Origin: Luidia sarsii
Taxonomy: Eukaryota > Echinodermata > Asteroidea > Paxillosida > Luidiidae
Length of the DNA stretch: 64,000 bases
NCBI GenBank assembly: GCA_949987565.1
Contig: OX465102.1
Coordinates: forward strand, 27,473,370 to 27,537,369
Direction: 5' to 3'
The position numbers were made by a program, and so were the translations under genes. Shown here one piece after another: positions 48,672-62,071 of the stretch (positions are counted from its first letter, which is position 1; each line of letters opens with the position of its first letter). Under the pieces are notes generated by a model that saw only the letters and a program-made list of their open reading frames with translations, had not been told where the DNA came from and searched no databases.

Positions 48672-50358
48672 GGTAAACGGTGGTGGCGCAATTGGTCTAT
48701 TGTACATACATGTAATCACACAAGAGGGCTGCATGCCCTTAGCTGGTGGCTGTATTGAATTTGTCCATGTTTTGTATGGGAAAATAATGAGTTATTTCAT
48801 GCCCCATATTATGATTATTATGTCAGATCATTCTTTTGATGATCTCTTTGATCAAACTCTTCATTAAACATGAATAGTTTGTTCTGACTGTTACATGTAC
48901 ATGTTCATGGGGCTTGTCATTGTATGTTCATATGGTGTGCATGTGTGGACAACAGGACATACACATGCTTTCCAGTGGCTTGTGCAGTTACAGTAATAGT
49001 GGACTACCAGGTAATCAGCGCCCAAGTTTCATATCATTGATTCTAAATCCAAGGTCATGCCTTGCTCCTTAAGTAGGCCAGTTAAAATCATTGAGATCAA
49101 GAAGACTCAATCAGATAAGGCCATAATCCCCTGGGTCTACATACCAATTGGTTCCACCCCCCCCCTCCACACCTTCCACTTGGTTTTGTGTCTGGCATAC
49201 TCAGCTGACAATAGGCCTGTTGTTGACATACAACAAAAGAGGGGGCTGGGTGGGATGCCCTGGCGGATCAGGATGGGATTACATAACCAGTGCCTGACAC
49301 TGCTGCTGCCTATGGGCAATTGTGTGCTTGTGCAGGCTGCATGGGTATGGCCACAGTGCATGTGGTCTGTGGTGTGCACAAGTCTGATTCACCTGGATCT
49401 CCAGGAAGGACTATGGAAAGTGCTCTATACACCGTGGTGTGAACCATGCTTGAAAAATCAAGGGAAGATGGATTTGGTTATTTTCCTGACACATCACTTG
49501 GTCTGCTCATGGGGAAAGGAATCAGAGTGTCTCTGACAACTTTCAATTAATTGTTTCATTTGACTGGACTCCAGCAAGGAATGGACATGCTCTGTGCTGC
49601 TGGCTGACTTGCCACTGGACCATTTTGTGTGGTTTACTTGCGTTGGAACCAAGACTCAAGAACTCCCACACGGAAGTGCTGTACATTACATGGCATGGAA
49701 CTTGGAAGTGCACTGCAGTACATTTCATAGCATGGAAGTGCACTGAACTTCTGAAGTACATTACATGGCATTCCTTCAGTGCAAAAGTGTCATATGGTAA
49801 CTTTGGGGGTTGAATATTTTCTGTATCTGTACACTGCCACAGTGAACAGTCCATGTGTCTGTGTCTTTGAGTACATGGACCAGTCTGCGCTGCTTGAGAA
49901 GTGTCAGGAAAACATTGTTGTATCATGGTAAGAAGTGTATGTATTGGCAACAGTAAACGTAGCCCAAATAAATAGGCAGAATCCTTTATTAGTTTTACAT
50001 TGATTGAAAAAACTGAACATTGTTTTGATATGGTCATCAGTGGTAACTAACACAAGACGTTGTTTTCTACTGTGTAGTTTATTATCAAATCTTAGGAAAA
50101 AACCTGCTAACTTGTAGCACGCAACAATTTCATCCTCATTTCTTTTGCAGGAATATTTCAATTTAAAGTAAACAATCAATTTTGTGAAACCCTTTTTATG
50201 TTACATCTTTGTAATTGCTGCCTTGTGCTGTATTTTGTATGTTGATGGTACATGTTAATACTAGTACTACCATGGAGACATAGCTCCATGACACTACTTA
50301 GTCAAGTGCTGACAATGCTCAAGCATTTGCATGTGCAATTGTGCTCTTATTAAAGCGA

Positions 50359-50580
50359 GTAGGTTTGCGACGCGTACAAGAATCTCTTTTTGAGTAAGTG
50401 TGGTTCTGAAAAGAACTAGCTAGGGTTTCACTCAACATTTCGGGCAGTGTGCTCAGATGGACAGAGCACATGCACTCTCCGAAAGTTCAAATGAAGCCCT
50501 CTGGTTCTTTTCGGAACCACACTCACTCACAAAAGAGATTCTCGTACATGTACATGGTCATGGTGTCACCGCAAACCTAC
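50359..50580. mobile_element. 222-bp foldback carrying histone-3'-end-like hairpins on both strands
   Basis: GTAGGTTTGCG and CGCAAACCTAC bound the element. The arms pair over AAGAATCTCTTTTTGAGTAA / TCACAAAAGAGATTCTCG and GTGGTTCTGAAAAGAACT / GGTTCTTTTCGGAACCAC. The centre GTGTGCTC-AGATGGACA-GAGCACATG closes the palindrome. Each arm has GGTTCTTTTCGGAACC-like hairpins (plus 50503-50518, minus 50402-50417), followed about 10 bases later by a purine run AAAAGAGA. Confidence 0.65.
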
Positions 50581-51008
50581 GCATTACTAATATCATCACC
50601 ATGTATCCTGAAGACTTAAGGCTATACATGCTGGTCTTATTAATTGCAAGTCATTATTCAAATCTTTTGGGGCAGCAGCTCTAATATCATTGGCCCCCAT
50701 TTGCCAGATTGACTGTTTTACACAGTCGCCGAAAGGTGATATCCGGGAGCAGTAATTCGCTGACTGGTGTTAGCAACAAACCCCTTCCACTTTAATTCAG
50801 TCCCTCTGCAGGGCTGTCTGATTCTGATCCATTTGTCATCAGTCTCGCTGCTATCAATAACGGCCCGGTCACAGATCTCAGAAACCTGCCCTCTGGTATG
50901 GTAATCTCACTGACCGGAAAGTTTTACTGAGGACCAAGTGCTCTGAAAAAAGAAGAAAAAAAAAAAGAAAAAAAAAAGGTTACACAGTCAAAGGGTTGAC
51001 CTGATACT

Positions 51009-51112
51009 GATCAGTATGCATGTATTTTTAGAAAATTTTATCCATGCGCAACTTTACTGATCAGTATGCACAGTATGCATGTATTTTTAGAAAATGTTAT
51101 CCATGCGCAATT
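51009..51112 (+). repeat. roughly 50-bp tandem duplication
   Basis: GATCAGTATGCATGTATTTT and AGAAAATTTTATCCATGCGC occur twice in direct succession (second copy from about 51059, with an extra CACAGTATG). The near identity points to a recent duplication. Confidence 0.8.
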
Positions 51113-52156
51113 TGGAAGTTTCCCCATGAAAGCTGTTACAGTTTGAAATTTGCACCATGCAATGCTGCAGAGCTGAGCAGTTTATCTTACAAACTTGTAC
51201 AACAGGACATGTACACTGACTGTACATGTCAATACATGTGCGCGCCTATAACTGTCTTTGTGAATTTATTTCTTGATAACAGTTTAAACAGACTGATTTC
51301 CAACCCATATTGTACATTATGATGTATCATGTATCTCATTACATGTACTTCTAAACAGATGCACAATGTACAGCACATACATTGTAAGCATGTAACCAAT
51401 GTCACATTACTATTGCAATTAATTATGTAATTTATATGTACAGTATAGCAGGTAATGTACACCGGGTACAGTGTACATGTACTGTAAGAATATAGGCTGT
51501 AGCAGAATTGTTCAGACATTTCATATAACACACGTACAGTACTGTATACTATTCCCACATTATTAATAGTATCAACAGCAGGACACACTTGGCTTGGCTG
51601 ATTGTCTCAATGGAAGTAACCTTCTCTTTTATTGCCAGCAGGAGGCTACCAAAAGTACGTCACTCAGTAGCGTACCGTAACCATGGTAACAGTCAAAGAA
51701 ATTACAGGAAATGCATGCACACGTACATGTACATGTATCTTTGAGGTGCATGCATATGGGCTTGGGTTTATGAAATATAAAAGAGATCAAGACCCGCACA
51801 CTTGTGCCTGACACAGTGACAGGGTGTGAATTCAGCAGTGGCCCTGTTGCCTCCATGTAGATGACAGTTGGAATTATCTCCTTCCAGTTGAAGGCCATCC
51901 CCAGCCGGCCTGGGTGCGTAGCCTGTTTGGAAAACAAAATACAGACTCAACACCACTTCTTGTGGTAATCACTTGGTAATAGACACACCCTCTTGCCCTG
52001 GGTGTTCAAAGGAAATTTTTAGGCCCAAAGAACAACACTGGAATAGAACTTCTGGCAAAATTGAAATAGAAGCGACCGACTGCAAAATGCGGGCCAGTTG
52101 AAAGACTGGCGGGTCAGTTAAATCAAAGTCTGGTTGTCTGGCTGCTTGAGCTGATC

Positions 52157-52190
52157 ATGGAGGAAGAGGGGTCCCCCCTTCTTCCTCCAT
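52157..52190. repeat. ATGGAGGAA palindrome (hairpin copy)
   Basis: ATGGAGGAAGAGGGG and CCCCTTCTTCCTCCAT pair around a short loop with one bulged base. Confidence 0.6.
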
Positions 52191-53289
52191 GAGGTGATGA
52201 AGCATACCTTAGAGCTACATGTAACCTAACCTCCCCAAATCTTACAGAATCCTAGTTTCATACAGCAGGAAATTGTAGGATTTGGGGTACTTGAGAGTTG
52301 ATGCATTATTTGTAGGAATTTGAAGGATTGGGGGTACCGGTATAAAGCGGTTTTGTCAATGTAGGAAAATGCAGGATACGGGTTACTAGGCCCAATGTGA
52401 TGGAGGGAGATCTTGTAGGATTGGGGCTCCATTGGACAAACACCAAAAGTGTGAGCATAGGATTACATGTGATTTTGTTGAGATCCTAGCTCCGATATGA
52501 AATGAATCACGTTTACAAGAGCTGTGGTATGTACAATAAGAAACCTTTCAATCTCTGAAACCACACATACAGTACATGTGTTTGCATTGAAATAGATCAG
52601 ACTTTCTGCCTTTTAGAGAAAGGTCTCATTTGGATTGAGAGTCAGGTGTTCTCAAATTATTAAGAATTTGAGCCAATATAATGACATGCTACATTTGTAC
52701 AATCAATAAAGCATTGCGTAAACATGTTTGAAAGGTGATTCATTTGTAAGAATGTGCACAGTATCAGCAGCTGTGGTCCATACGCGAAACAACAAATAGC
52801 ATGCAAGTTATAAATTACTAATTTAAACTGTGCACGTAGACAGTAAATGGAACTATATTTAGAGAGTCCATATCCTTTCATACATGTACGTGTACTTGGT
52901 GAGAACTGTCAACTGTGAGTAAATGTAATGGAAGTATTTAGCAATGGAAGTCGCCGATCAATATCTGGCAAATTCCTGCGTAATTGATAACAAATAAATC
53001 AATGTAATTAATTTGTATGTCATTGTCATTGCCTACTGTAGTTGTTTACACAATTTTCATATACAGCACAGCACAGCTACAGCACGTTTCTTGGCTCACA
53101 AGTGGACAAGGCCCATTATATACGTGAATATAATATACTTTTACATGTGCAATGTACATGTAGATTGTATACCAAATAAACCAATATTTACATGCAGCAT
53201 TTGACCGTATTTTTTCCCCTCACAGAATAGCTAGGGATCCTAGTCTCCTATAAATATGCATGTTCTTTCTCAAATAGAGTTCCCCATGT

Positions 53290-53580
53290 ATCCAAATGTA
53301 TACATGTACATGTATCATGTACAGTACTGTATGTACTGTAGTATGTACAGTAGTACATGTACAGTAGTACATGTACATGTACATTGTGTGTGGTGAGGGA
53401 TTAGAATCGTTATACATATTCATTTGAATCGTATTAACAATTTTACATACCGGTATTATATACATGCACATGTACTTGTAGTTGTACACTTGTGTGTGGT
53501 TCAAAATACATGTACATGTGTACATGTACTGAATTTTTATGTATTCTATGTACATATGTACAGTATACTTGTATTTCTAA
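53290..53580. repeat. CATGTA/GTAC-rich cluster
   Basis: Dense ACATGT, GTACAGTA and GTACAC words with several short hairpins. Short frames here are repeat artefacts. Confidence 0.8.
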
Positions 53581-55548
53581 TGTGCCTTGCTTGACTGAGC
53601 ACTGCCTTCCCAGTAGGCCATGTTCACTCATGCATGGTTATGATTACACACATTAATTTGCCAAAGGCCACTTGTCAAAGTGCAGCCATATGGCAAATTA
53701 ATTTGTATGCATCTGGGTGGATGAAGGACAAGGCAAATCCTTAAGTGTCTCAGAACCTATTCTGATACTGGTCTATAAACTAATAAAGTATAAATTGGGT
53801 GGGTATCAATGTAAATTACCACGGAAGGTAAAATTAAGATACATGTACAGCTTAGGCAAATGTGCAAGTGCATGTGCAGTACATGAACGTACTGGTATGA
53901 GAACAGGTTTTGCTGTGTGTGTTTGGGTTGGTTCATCACCCATTGCAACTCTAGCCTAACTAAGATTGCCAAGGATAAAATAGCAGTGGAATTCTAGTCA
54001 AAGCAATTGTTGGTTGTGAACTTGTGACTGCCAAAACACACCACCTTTTAATATTTGACACTTGACACATGTACAATTGTTCATACATGTACACGTTCAT
54101 GGCTTAACTCTTCAGATGTCAAAGATAGTTACGGTATCAAAGGGTTGCGCAACATGCATCGCACAGGTGCATACACCTATAGTACCTGTCCTCGCATTTA
54201 TATTCACTCGAACTGACATCATTCAACCATAGACATAAAATTCTCAAGATTCAACGTTCACGTTAAAAAAAAAGATACTTTGCTAGATTTCTACAATTTC
54301 ACAGTCACAACATGCAGTTGAATTGAGTGCCTGGTAGTATCTAATCTGGCATTCATTGTCAGATAGCTGTTGTACTTGCTACCTACGCGATGATTTGCAT
54401 TAATTTTAAAACCTCTTTAAATGTTGCATGTAGCTGTACGAACTGTACTCTACGTGCATCATCAACCAACTACCATTGCGTCTTTCCATTTGGATATTAT
54501 TGATTGCTTGGTTGCAATATGCTGCCGCTTCCTGCTTACTGAAAGCCATTAATTAATTTTGTAAGTTGTGTGAGGCCAGGCTTTACTCGTGCATTTTTCT
54601 TTCATTAGCGTGGTACGGTTTTGTCAATTCAGCATACACTACACTACATGTACACATGTACACATGTACATTCTATTTCTACATGCACAATTTTCTGTAT
54701 GTGTAGGAGACTAGGAGTTACATGTAATTGTAACTGTGGTAATTTACATGTCCATTAGAATTCATTACACACATAGGTCTGTACATATACACATACTTAG
54801 TTACAGCTGTCATGAATATTTACGCACTACAAGATGTAAGTGTGCATGTCATGGATACAAGTACACTGTACAAGTACAACATTACAGCATATACATTTTA
54901 TTATGTATTTACTAGGTACATGTACAATTTTGTTTATATTTGATATTTCATATTTTTGATAATATAAATAAATTAAGATATTCCAAGGAAAATTTGTTGC
55001 AGTGAATTATTGATCATATAGTAGTGTTACATACATCTGTATACCTACAGTGTACACAAATGTACATGTGTACATGGAGTCACAATAATCATATTAATAT
55101 ACACCTGTATTGGACTGGAGGACATGCACATTTTACATTGTAGTTTTGTACATGTACAATGTACATGTACATTTGCACTCTTAAATCTACTGTAAACACG
55201 TGTACATAAAGCAACCTTTCCTAATAGTTTTGTGTGCACAATGCACTTACGTGTATTTTGATGGAATAAGGGAGTGTCTAGTTAAACCAAACTACATGTA
55301 CATTTAGCATGGACAGTGTAGTGTATACACAACTGTGTTGTTTTAATTCAAATGTCTACAGCTCTGTCATCCGTTAATTTCGGGAGAACTACAACCCCCC
55401 CCCCCCTGTCAGCACACACAGCTGTTCCTGCAGAATTTAGCATTTTAATTACAATTACAGCCGTTGCCATGTGACGGCAGTGACATCACAGGGCCATGCG
55501 CACCAGAGCTCATGAATATGTAATGCACGATGCTTTATTCCCTTCCCA

Positions 55549-55580
<32 letters not shown>

Positions 55581-55582
55581 CT
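55549..55582. repeat. poly-C followed by CT dinucleotide array
   Basis: A short C-run leads into about 13 CT units and then CCTCCTCCTCC, a polypyrimidine tract of more than 40 bases. Confidence 0.9.
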
Positions 55583-56136
55583 CCTCCTCCATTAGCAATG
55601 AGGCATATTTGGCAGGCAGATACATCAGTGTAGACAAGTGCATGGACAGAAGGCAGCACAGTGCTTACATGTGTCTAAAGCGCTTGTAATATAGGAACTG
55701 CTACGCTGTGCATGCCTTCATAGCTCTCTCAGTGGTTGTACCTGTGCGCGTTGTCGCCAATGGAGCCCTGATGTTCGTCATGCGGGATATTGCCTGTTGT
55801 CTGTTTTCTTTATTGACACCGTGTCGTGATTATGCTGCGTGAGTCGGTCAGTGCCACTTGAGAAAGGAACGTGGCATTTCCTCCATGGCCCTGCCTGCCT
55901 TTGTATTCCCTCACATGTACTCGACAGATTTTCCAGCATTTTGGGTAAGCAGTCTGAGTGACCGAGTCTGAGAGCAGAAACTAACGAATCTTGCTGGCTT
56001 GGTTTTGTTTTATGCTTTTCTGAGATTGCTCTCAAACCCCCCAACCCCCCCCCCCAAAAAAAAAAAAAAAAACCACCAGGAGATGTGCCTCAGAGGTGGC
56101 ATCAGTGTTTTTTTTAAGGATATTTTATGGTCTAAA

Positions 56137-56197
56137 AATTTAGTGGGCCTGACATTTCGATCCTAGCAGAACCTCTCTCACAGGCAGAATTTTGATA
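56137..56197 (+). mobile_element. F1 fragment
   Basis: AATTTAGTGGGCCTGACATT, TCGATCCTAGCAGAACCTC and CACAGGCAGAA match the left core through the centre. Confidence 0.75.
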
Positions 56198-56544
56198 TTT
56201 CATGGTGAATTTTTATTAACTGTGTGTTTGATAATTTGCCACAGCTTATCTTTTTGCTTGTTGTCTCAAGCTGTGTATCGCAGGCCATGTAATTTCTGTA
56301 AGCATACCTGTACATGTAGCACCGGTAGTCACGGGTTTGTAATGGTAAAGCTGCTGGGGGCTGCATTGCGAATGTTATTTTCTGTTCAGTGGTCAAACAG
56401 TAGTGGACATATGGCGCAAGGACATCCAGTTGATCTTTCCTCTTTACCAACCCGTTCTGTGTACAGGTATGGCTCGCCTTAAGCAGCTGTTAGTGTTAGT
56501 GTTACGGTCTAAGTATTTCTCATCTGGAATAATACAATAATTAC

Positions 56545-56680
56545 ATATATACAAAAATGTTGCAAACTGCTTACTGACTGAAAATGACCAAAATGCAAAT
56601 CTCAAAATTAAAAGACAGCCTGGCATTTGGATCCTAGCACTTAGCAGGATCGAAACGTTGGGCCATCTCACATTATCTTT
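56545..56680. mobile_element. F1 element beside an F3 copy
   Basis: It starts TACAAAAATGTTGCAAACTG and runs CTTACTGACTGAAAATGACC, then GCAAATCTCAAAATT. GGATCCTAGCACTTAGCAGG and ATCGAAACGTTGGGCC show both arms with the centre deleted. Confidence 0.8.
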
Positions 56681-56694
56681 AATTTGGCCGTTCC

Positions 56695-57158
56695 CGCTAC
56701 GAAGATAATCGCGATTTGAATCACGATTCAAAAACCGGGTTTTTGGGGGGGTCGTGTCCACACAGGCCAAATAATTGCGTCGCAAATAAACGCAAGCCGA
56801 TTGCGGTTAGCATGTGTCACGCTGTGCAAGTGGGAATGGCGGGACTCGTTGACGAACGTAAACAAATCCTGTGCTGCACTTCCTGGCAGTAAGCTGCTGG
56901 CAGGAAATGCCGTGCTTGCGCAATGTATCGTGTGCTTTAAAAAAAAAACGCGATTTGAGCAGAGTGTTCACACATCGCGTCACAAATAAACGAGATTATT
57001 TGAAAAAGTCTCACTCTTAGTGGAGTCTGAATCACAATTTTAAATCCCACTGATAATCACGTTTATTGTGTCCCCACATGCAAAAAAAGTGGAGTTTGAT
57101 TCGCGATTCAAATCGTGATCCAAATAATCACATTTATTTGGTGTAGAGGGAAGGGCCC
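56695..57158 (+). mobile_element. F3 miniature inverted-repeat element, complete copy
   Basis: It begins GGCCGTTCCCGCTACGAAG and ends AGAGGGAAGGGCCC followed by TA. Both subterminal regions contain the ATCGCGATTTGAATCACGAT type of palindrome. Length is about 464 bp, close to the 36458 copy. An F1 copy ends only 15 bases to the left. Confidence 0.85.
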
Positions 57159-57195
57159 TAATGTGGCTGCATCAGATTTTGGAGGAATTGTTTAA

Positions 57196-57539
57196 AGCCC
57201 CTACACAACATTGGTCGAATTCAAAGAATAGCACCAATACGTTGTCTGATCCAACATATGCATGAAATAGCACACCTGCGAAAATTCAGCTCAATCCGCC
57301 AACCGAGTCTTGAGAAAATCGTGAAAACCGCTTCATTTGTTTCGCGAAAATGCATCAATCAACGCCGTACTGTTCCGAAAAATAGTTTAGATCTCGGTGA
57401 GACGTAAACTATTTCTTTTACTCATTTCTCCCAACATTTTAGGCAGAAATATTTCAGTGAGAGGTTTCTACTATAACCATCTTGTATGAGTTTCATGTAA
57501 ATCTGTGAACATTTCTGTTTTTCGATCTTACCAATGGCT
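57196..57539 (+). mobile_element. TTAA-type miniature element (T1)
   Basis: It is flanked by TTAA on both sides (57192-57195 and 57540-57543). The left end is AGCCCCTACACAACATTGGT and the right end ACCAATGGCT. The terminal repeats agree once a small right-end deletion is allowed, since the 7439 copy keeps ACCAATGTTGTGTACAGG there. No coding potential. Confidence 0.78.
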
Positions 57540-57956
57540 TTAATTAATGTGGGCTGCCCACTTGCCGGGACTTGGGAAGGGTGTCTGGAAGCCAAGCAGG
57601 GGCCACAGTGGACAATACACAGCCCCTTCTTTCCAGACATTTACAATTACCTCTCCTTTTGCGGGCAATATGGCCTGTCAAGACTGATCACTGGGATAAT
57701 AACTCACAGTTTGTGTGGTCATTCGCACATGGATTCTACAATACATGTTCATGGAGGCATGTACAATACTAGCGCCCATGGAAGGCAAATTATTAGTGAG
57801 AATCCTTGCAGACTGCTGTAGTAGTAGATTGGGATGTCACAACCAAAGCCAGTTGGTAGGGACAGAAAGCAAGATAAGATTCCTTGCTTTTGTGTTATTT
57901 TTAGAACAAGGTTCAGACTTTTGATAATATTCTGAGCGTGTTCGACAAATTTATAG

Positions 57957-58270
57957 GGTACCGGTACATATTACCGGTACCGTCTTCTACACATATGCAT
58001 GTAGTACATGTACAGTGCTATCAGTACATAAACATGTACATGTACATGTACATGACGTAGTACATGTACATCATGTAGACATGTGCATAGGCCTACCGTA
58101 TGGTACCGGTACCTGCTTTTGCATTTAGGCCTACATGTACATGTACGTGAACACATAATTATACATGTATGTGCATGCATCTGTACATGTGTTGTGGGCA
58201 TATGCATACATACAACATGTACATGTACCGGAAGTTGAGGGTAGTGCAGTGAATGTACAATCTAATGTAC
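57957..58270. repeat. TACCGGTA and CATGTA cluster
   Basis: GGTACCGGTAC-type palindromes at 57958-57980 and 58104-58113, ACATGT arrays at 58031-58056, and TAGGCCTA palindromes at about 58089 and 58127. Confidence 0.82.
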
Positions 58271-60368
58271 ATGTACATGTTTATAAATCCACTTTGCACA
58301 TACAGTTCCTCTTTCCATAGATAATTTGTTGAATGCAGAAAAAATTACATAACACGTACATACGTCATACAACCATGTACTGTACAGTACATGTAGCGAT
58401 GTACATGTAACATCTGTGAACTGTACCTAAACATGTACAAGTGTAGATTGCATGTACACATCTATGCATCATGATCAGTTTGAAAAACTCAATTTTGTAT
58501 CATGTTTGTTATTCAGAGTGAAAAATTACACAGTTTACAAACACTTGATGTACTTAAGAAATGATTGTTGACTTGTGCACTTCTGAGTGTTCCCTTTATA
58601 GTTATACTGGTGTGAATATCTCTGTATTTCAGTATTAATTGGGTGACAACACTATAAAGAAATTGTATACCGGTAGGTAGGGCCTCCAATGTGTTTTCGA
58701 GGGAGGTGTGTAGAATCCAGTGCACATTATTGGTATTGATGTTGTTTTATATATATATTCCACCATGGCAATACTGACAACATTTTAAACTAAAAGTCCA
58801 GCGACTCAAATTGTGTAAGTCAATTACACCTGAGGAGAGACACACACACACATACACCCACACACCACGGCCAGCGCAGCTGTTGGTGAAAGTCTTGGCT
58901 GTTTTTCCGCCCGCAGTACTCATCAAGTTAAATCTTTTATGATTGGGAGGGGGGGGGGGAGTGAGAAAGAGAAAAATCTGGGGTTATTTTGTGATAGCTA
59001 ATCAATCCCATATGGTAAGGGTGTTCCCCTCGGGGGAGTGGGGGGGGGGGGGGTTGGGGCTTTGAACGTCATGAGCAGGGATGTCTGCGATGATATTTCA
59101 TCATCCAAAGGCTTGCTTGAATGATTTTGAGTATGTCTAACAGGCTCTCAGTTACCCGTGCACATTCCCAGAGTGATTTCTCTCTCTCTTTAGCCATGAT
59201 ATAGCCCGAGGTGTTTTTGAAAGGAGGGGGATGGAAGGCAATTACAGTGAACATTGTAACAGTGTAGCTAATCTTGGAGCCAGGAAATGTAATTCCCTAA
59301 TAAGAGGAGTTACTCTGCAGATGTCTGGCGCTCCATGGGCGCTCTATTGTACTGAATAGTTGCCCCCAGGGGGGGGGGGGGTCTGACTTAAATGAAATTA
59401 ACATCTTTGGAAAAATCAGGAGAAGTTGAATAACATCATGAAAATGTAGTTCTAAATCTCTTTATATAAAACTATAGGCATCATTGCATCACATGCAGGT
59501 ACAGTCTAATACTTAATTCTTTCTGAAATGTTATCAGGTACATGAATATTTGTACATTGAAGAAGCTATTGAATAGCATTTTTTGGAAATCCAGTTATAA
59601 GCCTCTTTATAGTATACTGTAAGTACGGTGGTTGTGTGTACGTGTATACTATAATAATTTATACTGTATTGTACATTATGCATTACAATTTGAGTCCAAA
59701 ATTGAATCTGAAAATGTACATTTACATGGGCAAGAACATGTTCACATATCATACATGATACATGTGTAATATGTTAGCAAGGAGGCCCAAGGACCCAATG
59801 CATTCATTCCAGTCAGTGTGTAGATCGCATGCAATCTTGGATGTACATGCACACATGGTATTGGGGACAAGGATACTGTACAAAATGTAGCTGCTTTTTG
59901 TGTGCGAGTAGAGGCCAAAAACTTGAAACATTTTAGGACCACTCTCCGTGTTCTTTGCTATAGTGGGTTTTAGCAAGGACCTTGCAGTATGCATTGGCTA
60001 CGGTTGGTTAATATAGCAGGCCATAAGATCAGAGCGGTGCTCGCAAGGGTATTGAGACTAGGGACGCTTTGCAGCTCCCATGGTGTTGCAAGAACATGTT
60101 TTCGTACCTCTGGGCACTCGTCAGTTGCAGTAGTGATCTTGGCACTGGCAGATCCGTTCATCTCAGTTTTTGGTGTGCCGTATGGTAAAGGTTGGAGTGG
60201 CTGGGTTGGTTATAGGGTGATTTGTTCCTCAGGTAAGGAGAGCAGAATGTCCAGGGGTTCATCTGTTCAGCCTGTTGTGGTTTGCTGCATACCGTACTTC
60301 AAAATTTGCATGCCCCAGATTCATCATTGCACACCGTTCAGCACATTCTTAATTTTTCTCATATCTTA

Positions 60369-60485
60369 AAGTGATATACAAAAATGTTGCCAACTGCTTA
60401 CTGACTGAAATTACCAAAATGCAAATCTCAAAATTTAGTGGGCCTGATGTTTCGATCCTAGCAGGACTTTTCTCAAAGGCAGAGT
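60369..60485 (+). mobile_element. F1 left arm
   Basis: GTGATATACAAAAATGTTGC, AACTGCTTACTGACTGAAAT, TTTAGTGGGCCTGATGTTTC and GATCCTAGCAGGACTTTTCT are all in family order, ending in CAAAGGCAGAG. The right arm is absent. Confidence 0.82.
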
Positions 60486-61429
60486 GACAAGGACAAAACA
60501 GATACATGTACATGTACAAGAAGGAAGGGGGAAGAGAGTGAATAGGACAGGGATAAGAAACAAAGGACAAAGAGTAGGGTGAGATCAAAGGGAAGGGCAA
60601 GGAGTACAGCAGGGATTAGTGAGAAGAGGAGGAAAGATCAAAGAGAGAAGTGTGGAGGAGTGAACACAAAAGAAGGATTATCAGAAAGCTGCATGGTGTT
60701 AGTCATTACACTCTTGGCTCATATCTATTATACATGTATACAGTGGCCTGTGTGCCGGGCTGGCCTGCAGCTAGGCAGGCAGGAAGATGCACAGACTATC
60801 ATGATTACTATCAATCGATCTTTAGATCTGTGATTGTGCAACGTTGTCGTCCAAAAAAGAAGTCTGTCTCTGTTGGAACTGTGCATTATAATGTCCCTTG
60901 CCTCGATTCCCAGACCACCGCCCTCGATCCCCCACCCCACCCCACCCGTCACAAGCTGCCACATGTGCGGGCCAATCGGATGACTCATACCCTGCTAAGC
61001 TCCCAGTAAGCTGGAATTTTTTATTCCGAGTTGCCATGGTGATCAATGAATGTCAAATTTCCAGACAGCACATCTGCCGGAACGTGTCGTGCCAAAAGCT
61101 GCATGGCAATGGTTTTTTTCTACATATATACATGCAGTGAAGTGGATAGAAATTGTTGCATTTGTTTAGATGATGGCATAGGGTGGGTGCCAATGCACTG
61201 AGTATACAGTGCAGTGGTATGTCTGTGTACTTTCACGTGGAACTGATGCAGGAAATTGATTGTCTTGGGGGTTTGTTATATGTTAAATGTGTTCTGTCTC
61301 AGGGCCATGTTAAGGTCACTGAATTTGAGAGCCAACGACTTTAATTGTCTTTTCATCATAGATTTTATTTTTATCAGAGCAATCAACTGTGAGAATTAAT
61401 TCCTGTGGGTAGTATACGAGGGCTTTTTT

Positions 61430-61830
61430 CAACAGATACAACTAGTGTACAGTATAATGTAATGTATATTTGTTAAAAGTACAATGTACATTTACATGTA
61501 TATTCATTCATAATTTACATTCATAATTTAAATACATAATTTATATACATAAAGTACGTACATGTATGTGGATTTACATGTGCACATCCACACATACTGT
61601 ACACTTGTAATGTACTGTACATTGATACAAATTGTACCTGTTCTGTACAATGTACATGTTTTTTTATGAAACTGTATGGTATGTGCATGCAGTTTGTTAT
61701 TTCTGTTGTATGCTGTATCCAGATGTTGTATATTGATGTAACTGACATAAACATACGGTACATCTCCATGTGCATTTACATGTATACAGTATGTACATGT
61801 ATGCAGTAGAGTACACATATGCTACATGTA
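61430..61830. repeat. CATGTA/GTAC cluster with TTCATAATTTA repeats
   Basis: A short tandem of CATAATTTA units (61505-61550) is followed by ACATGT and GTACAGTA words. Confidence 0.75.
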
Positions 61831-62071
61831 CAGTACATACTCAATGAAAGAGAGTGGAACTGAATAAAATATATTCATTTTTTGGGGGAAGACATTCATT
61901 TTCTATCTTTTTCCACCTTGTAAATGTACAGTGCCATTTTGATTATCCAACCCTAACCCCCTAGTACTGTTTACTTGGAACCCTCCTCAATCCTTGACAA
62001 TCCTCCACAATCCTCCAGTCTAAATTTAATAACCTTCTTCAATCCTCCAACTGGAAAAATTTTCTTACTTG

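Larger units (their letters stand above)
51115..56130. other. non-coding stretch
   Basis: CATGTA clusters, an F1 fragment (about 52598-52655), poly-C tracts (55396, 56048) and the CT array at 55549. A tract with diverged GTAGGATTGGGG units runs from 52220 to 52440. I see no exon. Confidence 0.5.

Noticed and set aside
49057..49536. 159-codon frame on the plus strand
   Set aside because: No domain, no codon-like bias, rich in Cys, Trp and His as in random translation, and overlapped by another open frame on the minus strand.
50445..50503. tRNA-like stretch GCTCAGATGGACAGAGC with a GTTCAAAT box
   Set aside because: The D-arm resemblance is the centre of a larger palindrome; the anticodon arm is too short and the acceptor stem pairs only at the tip.
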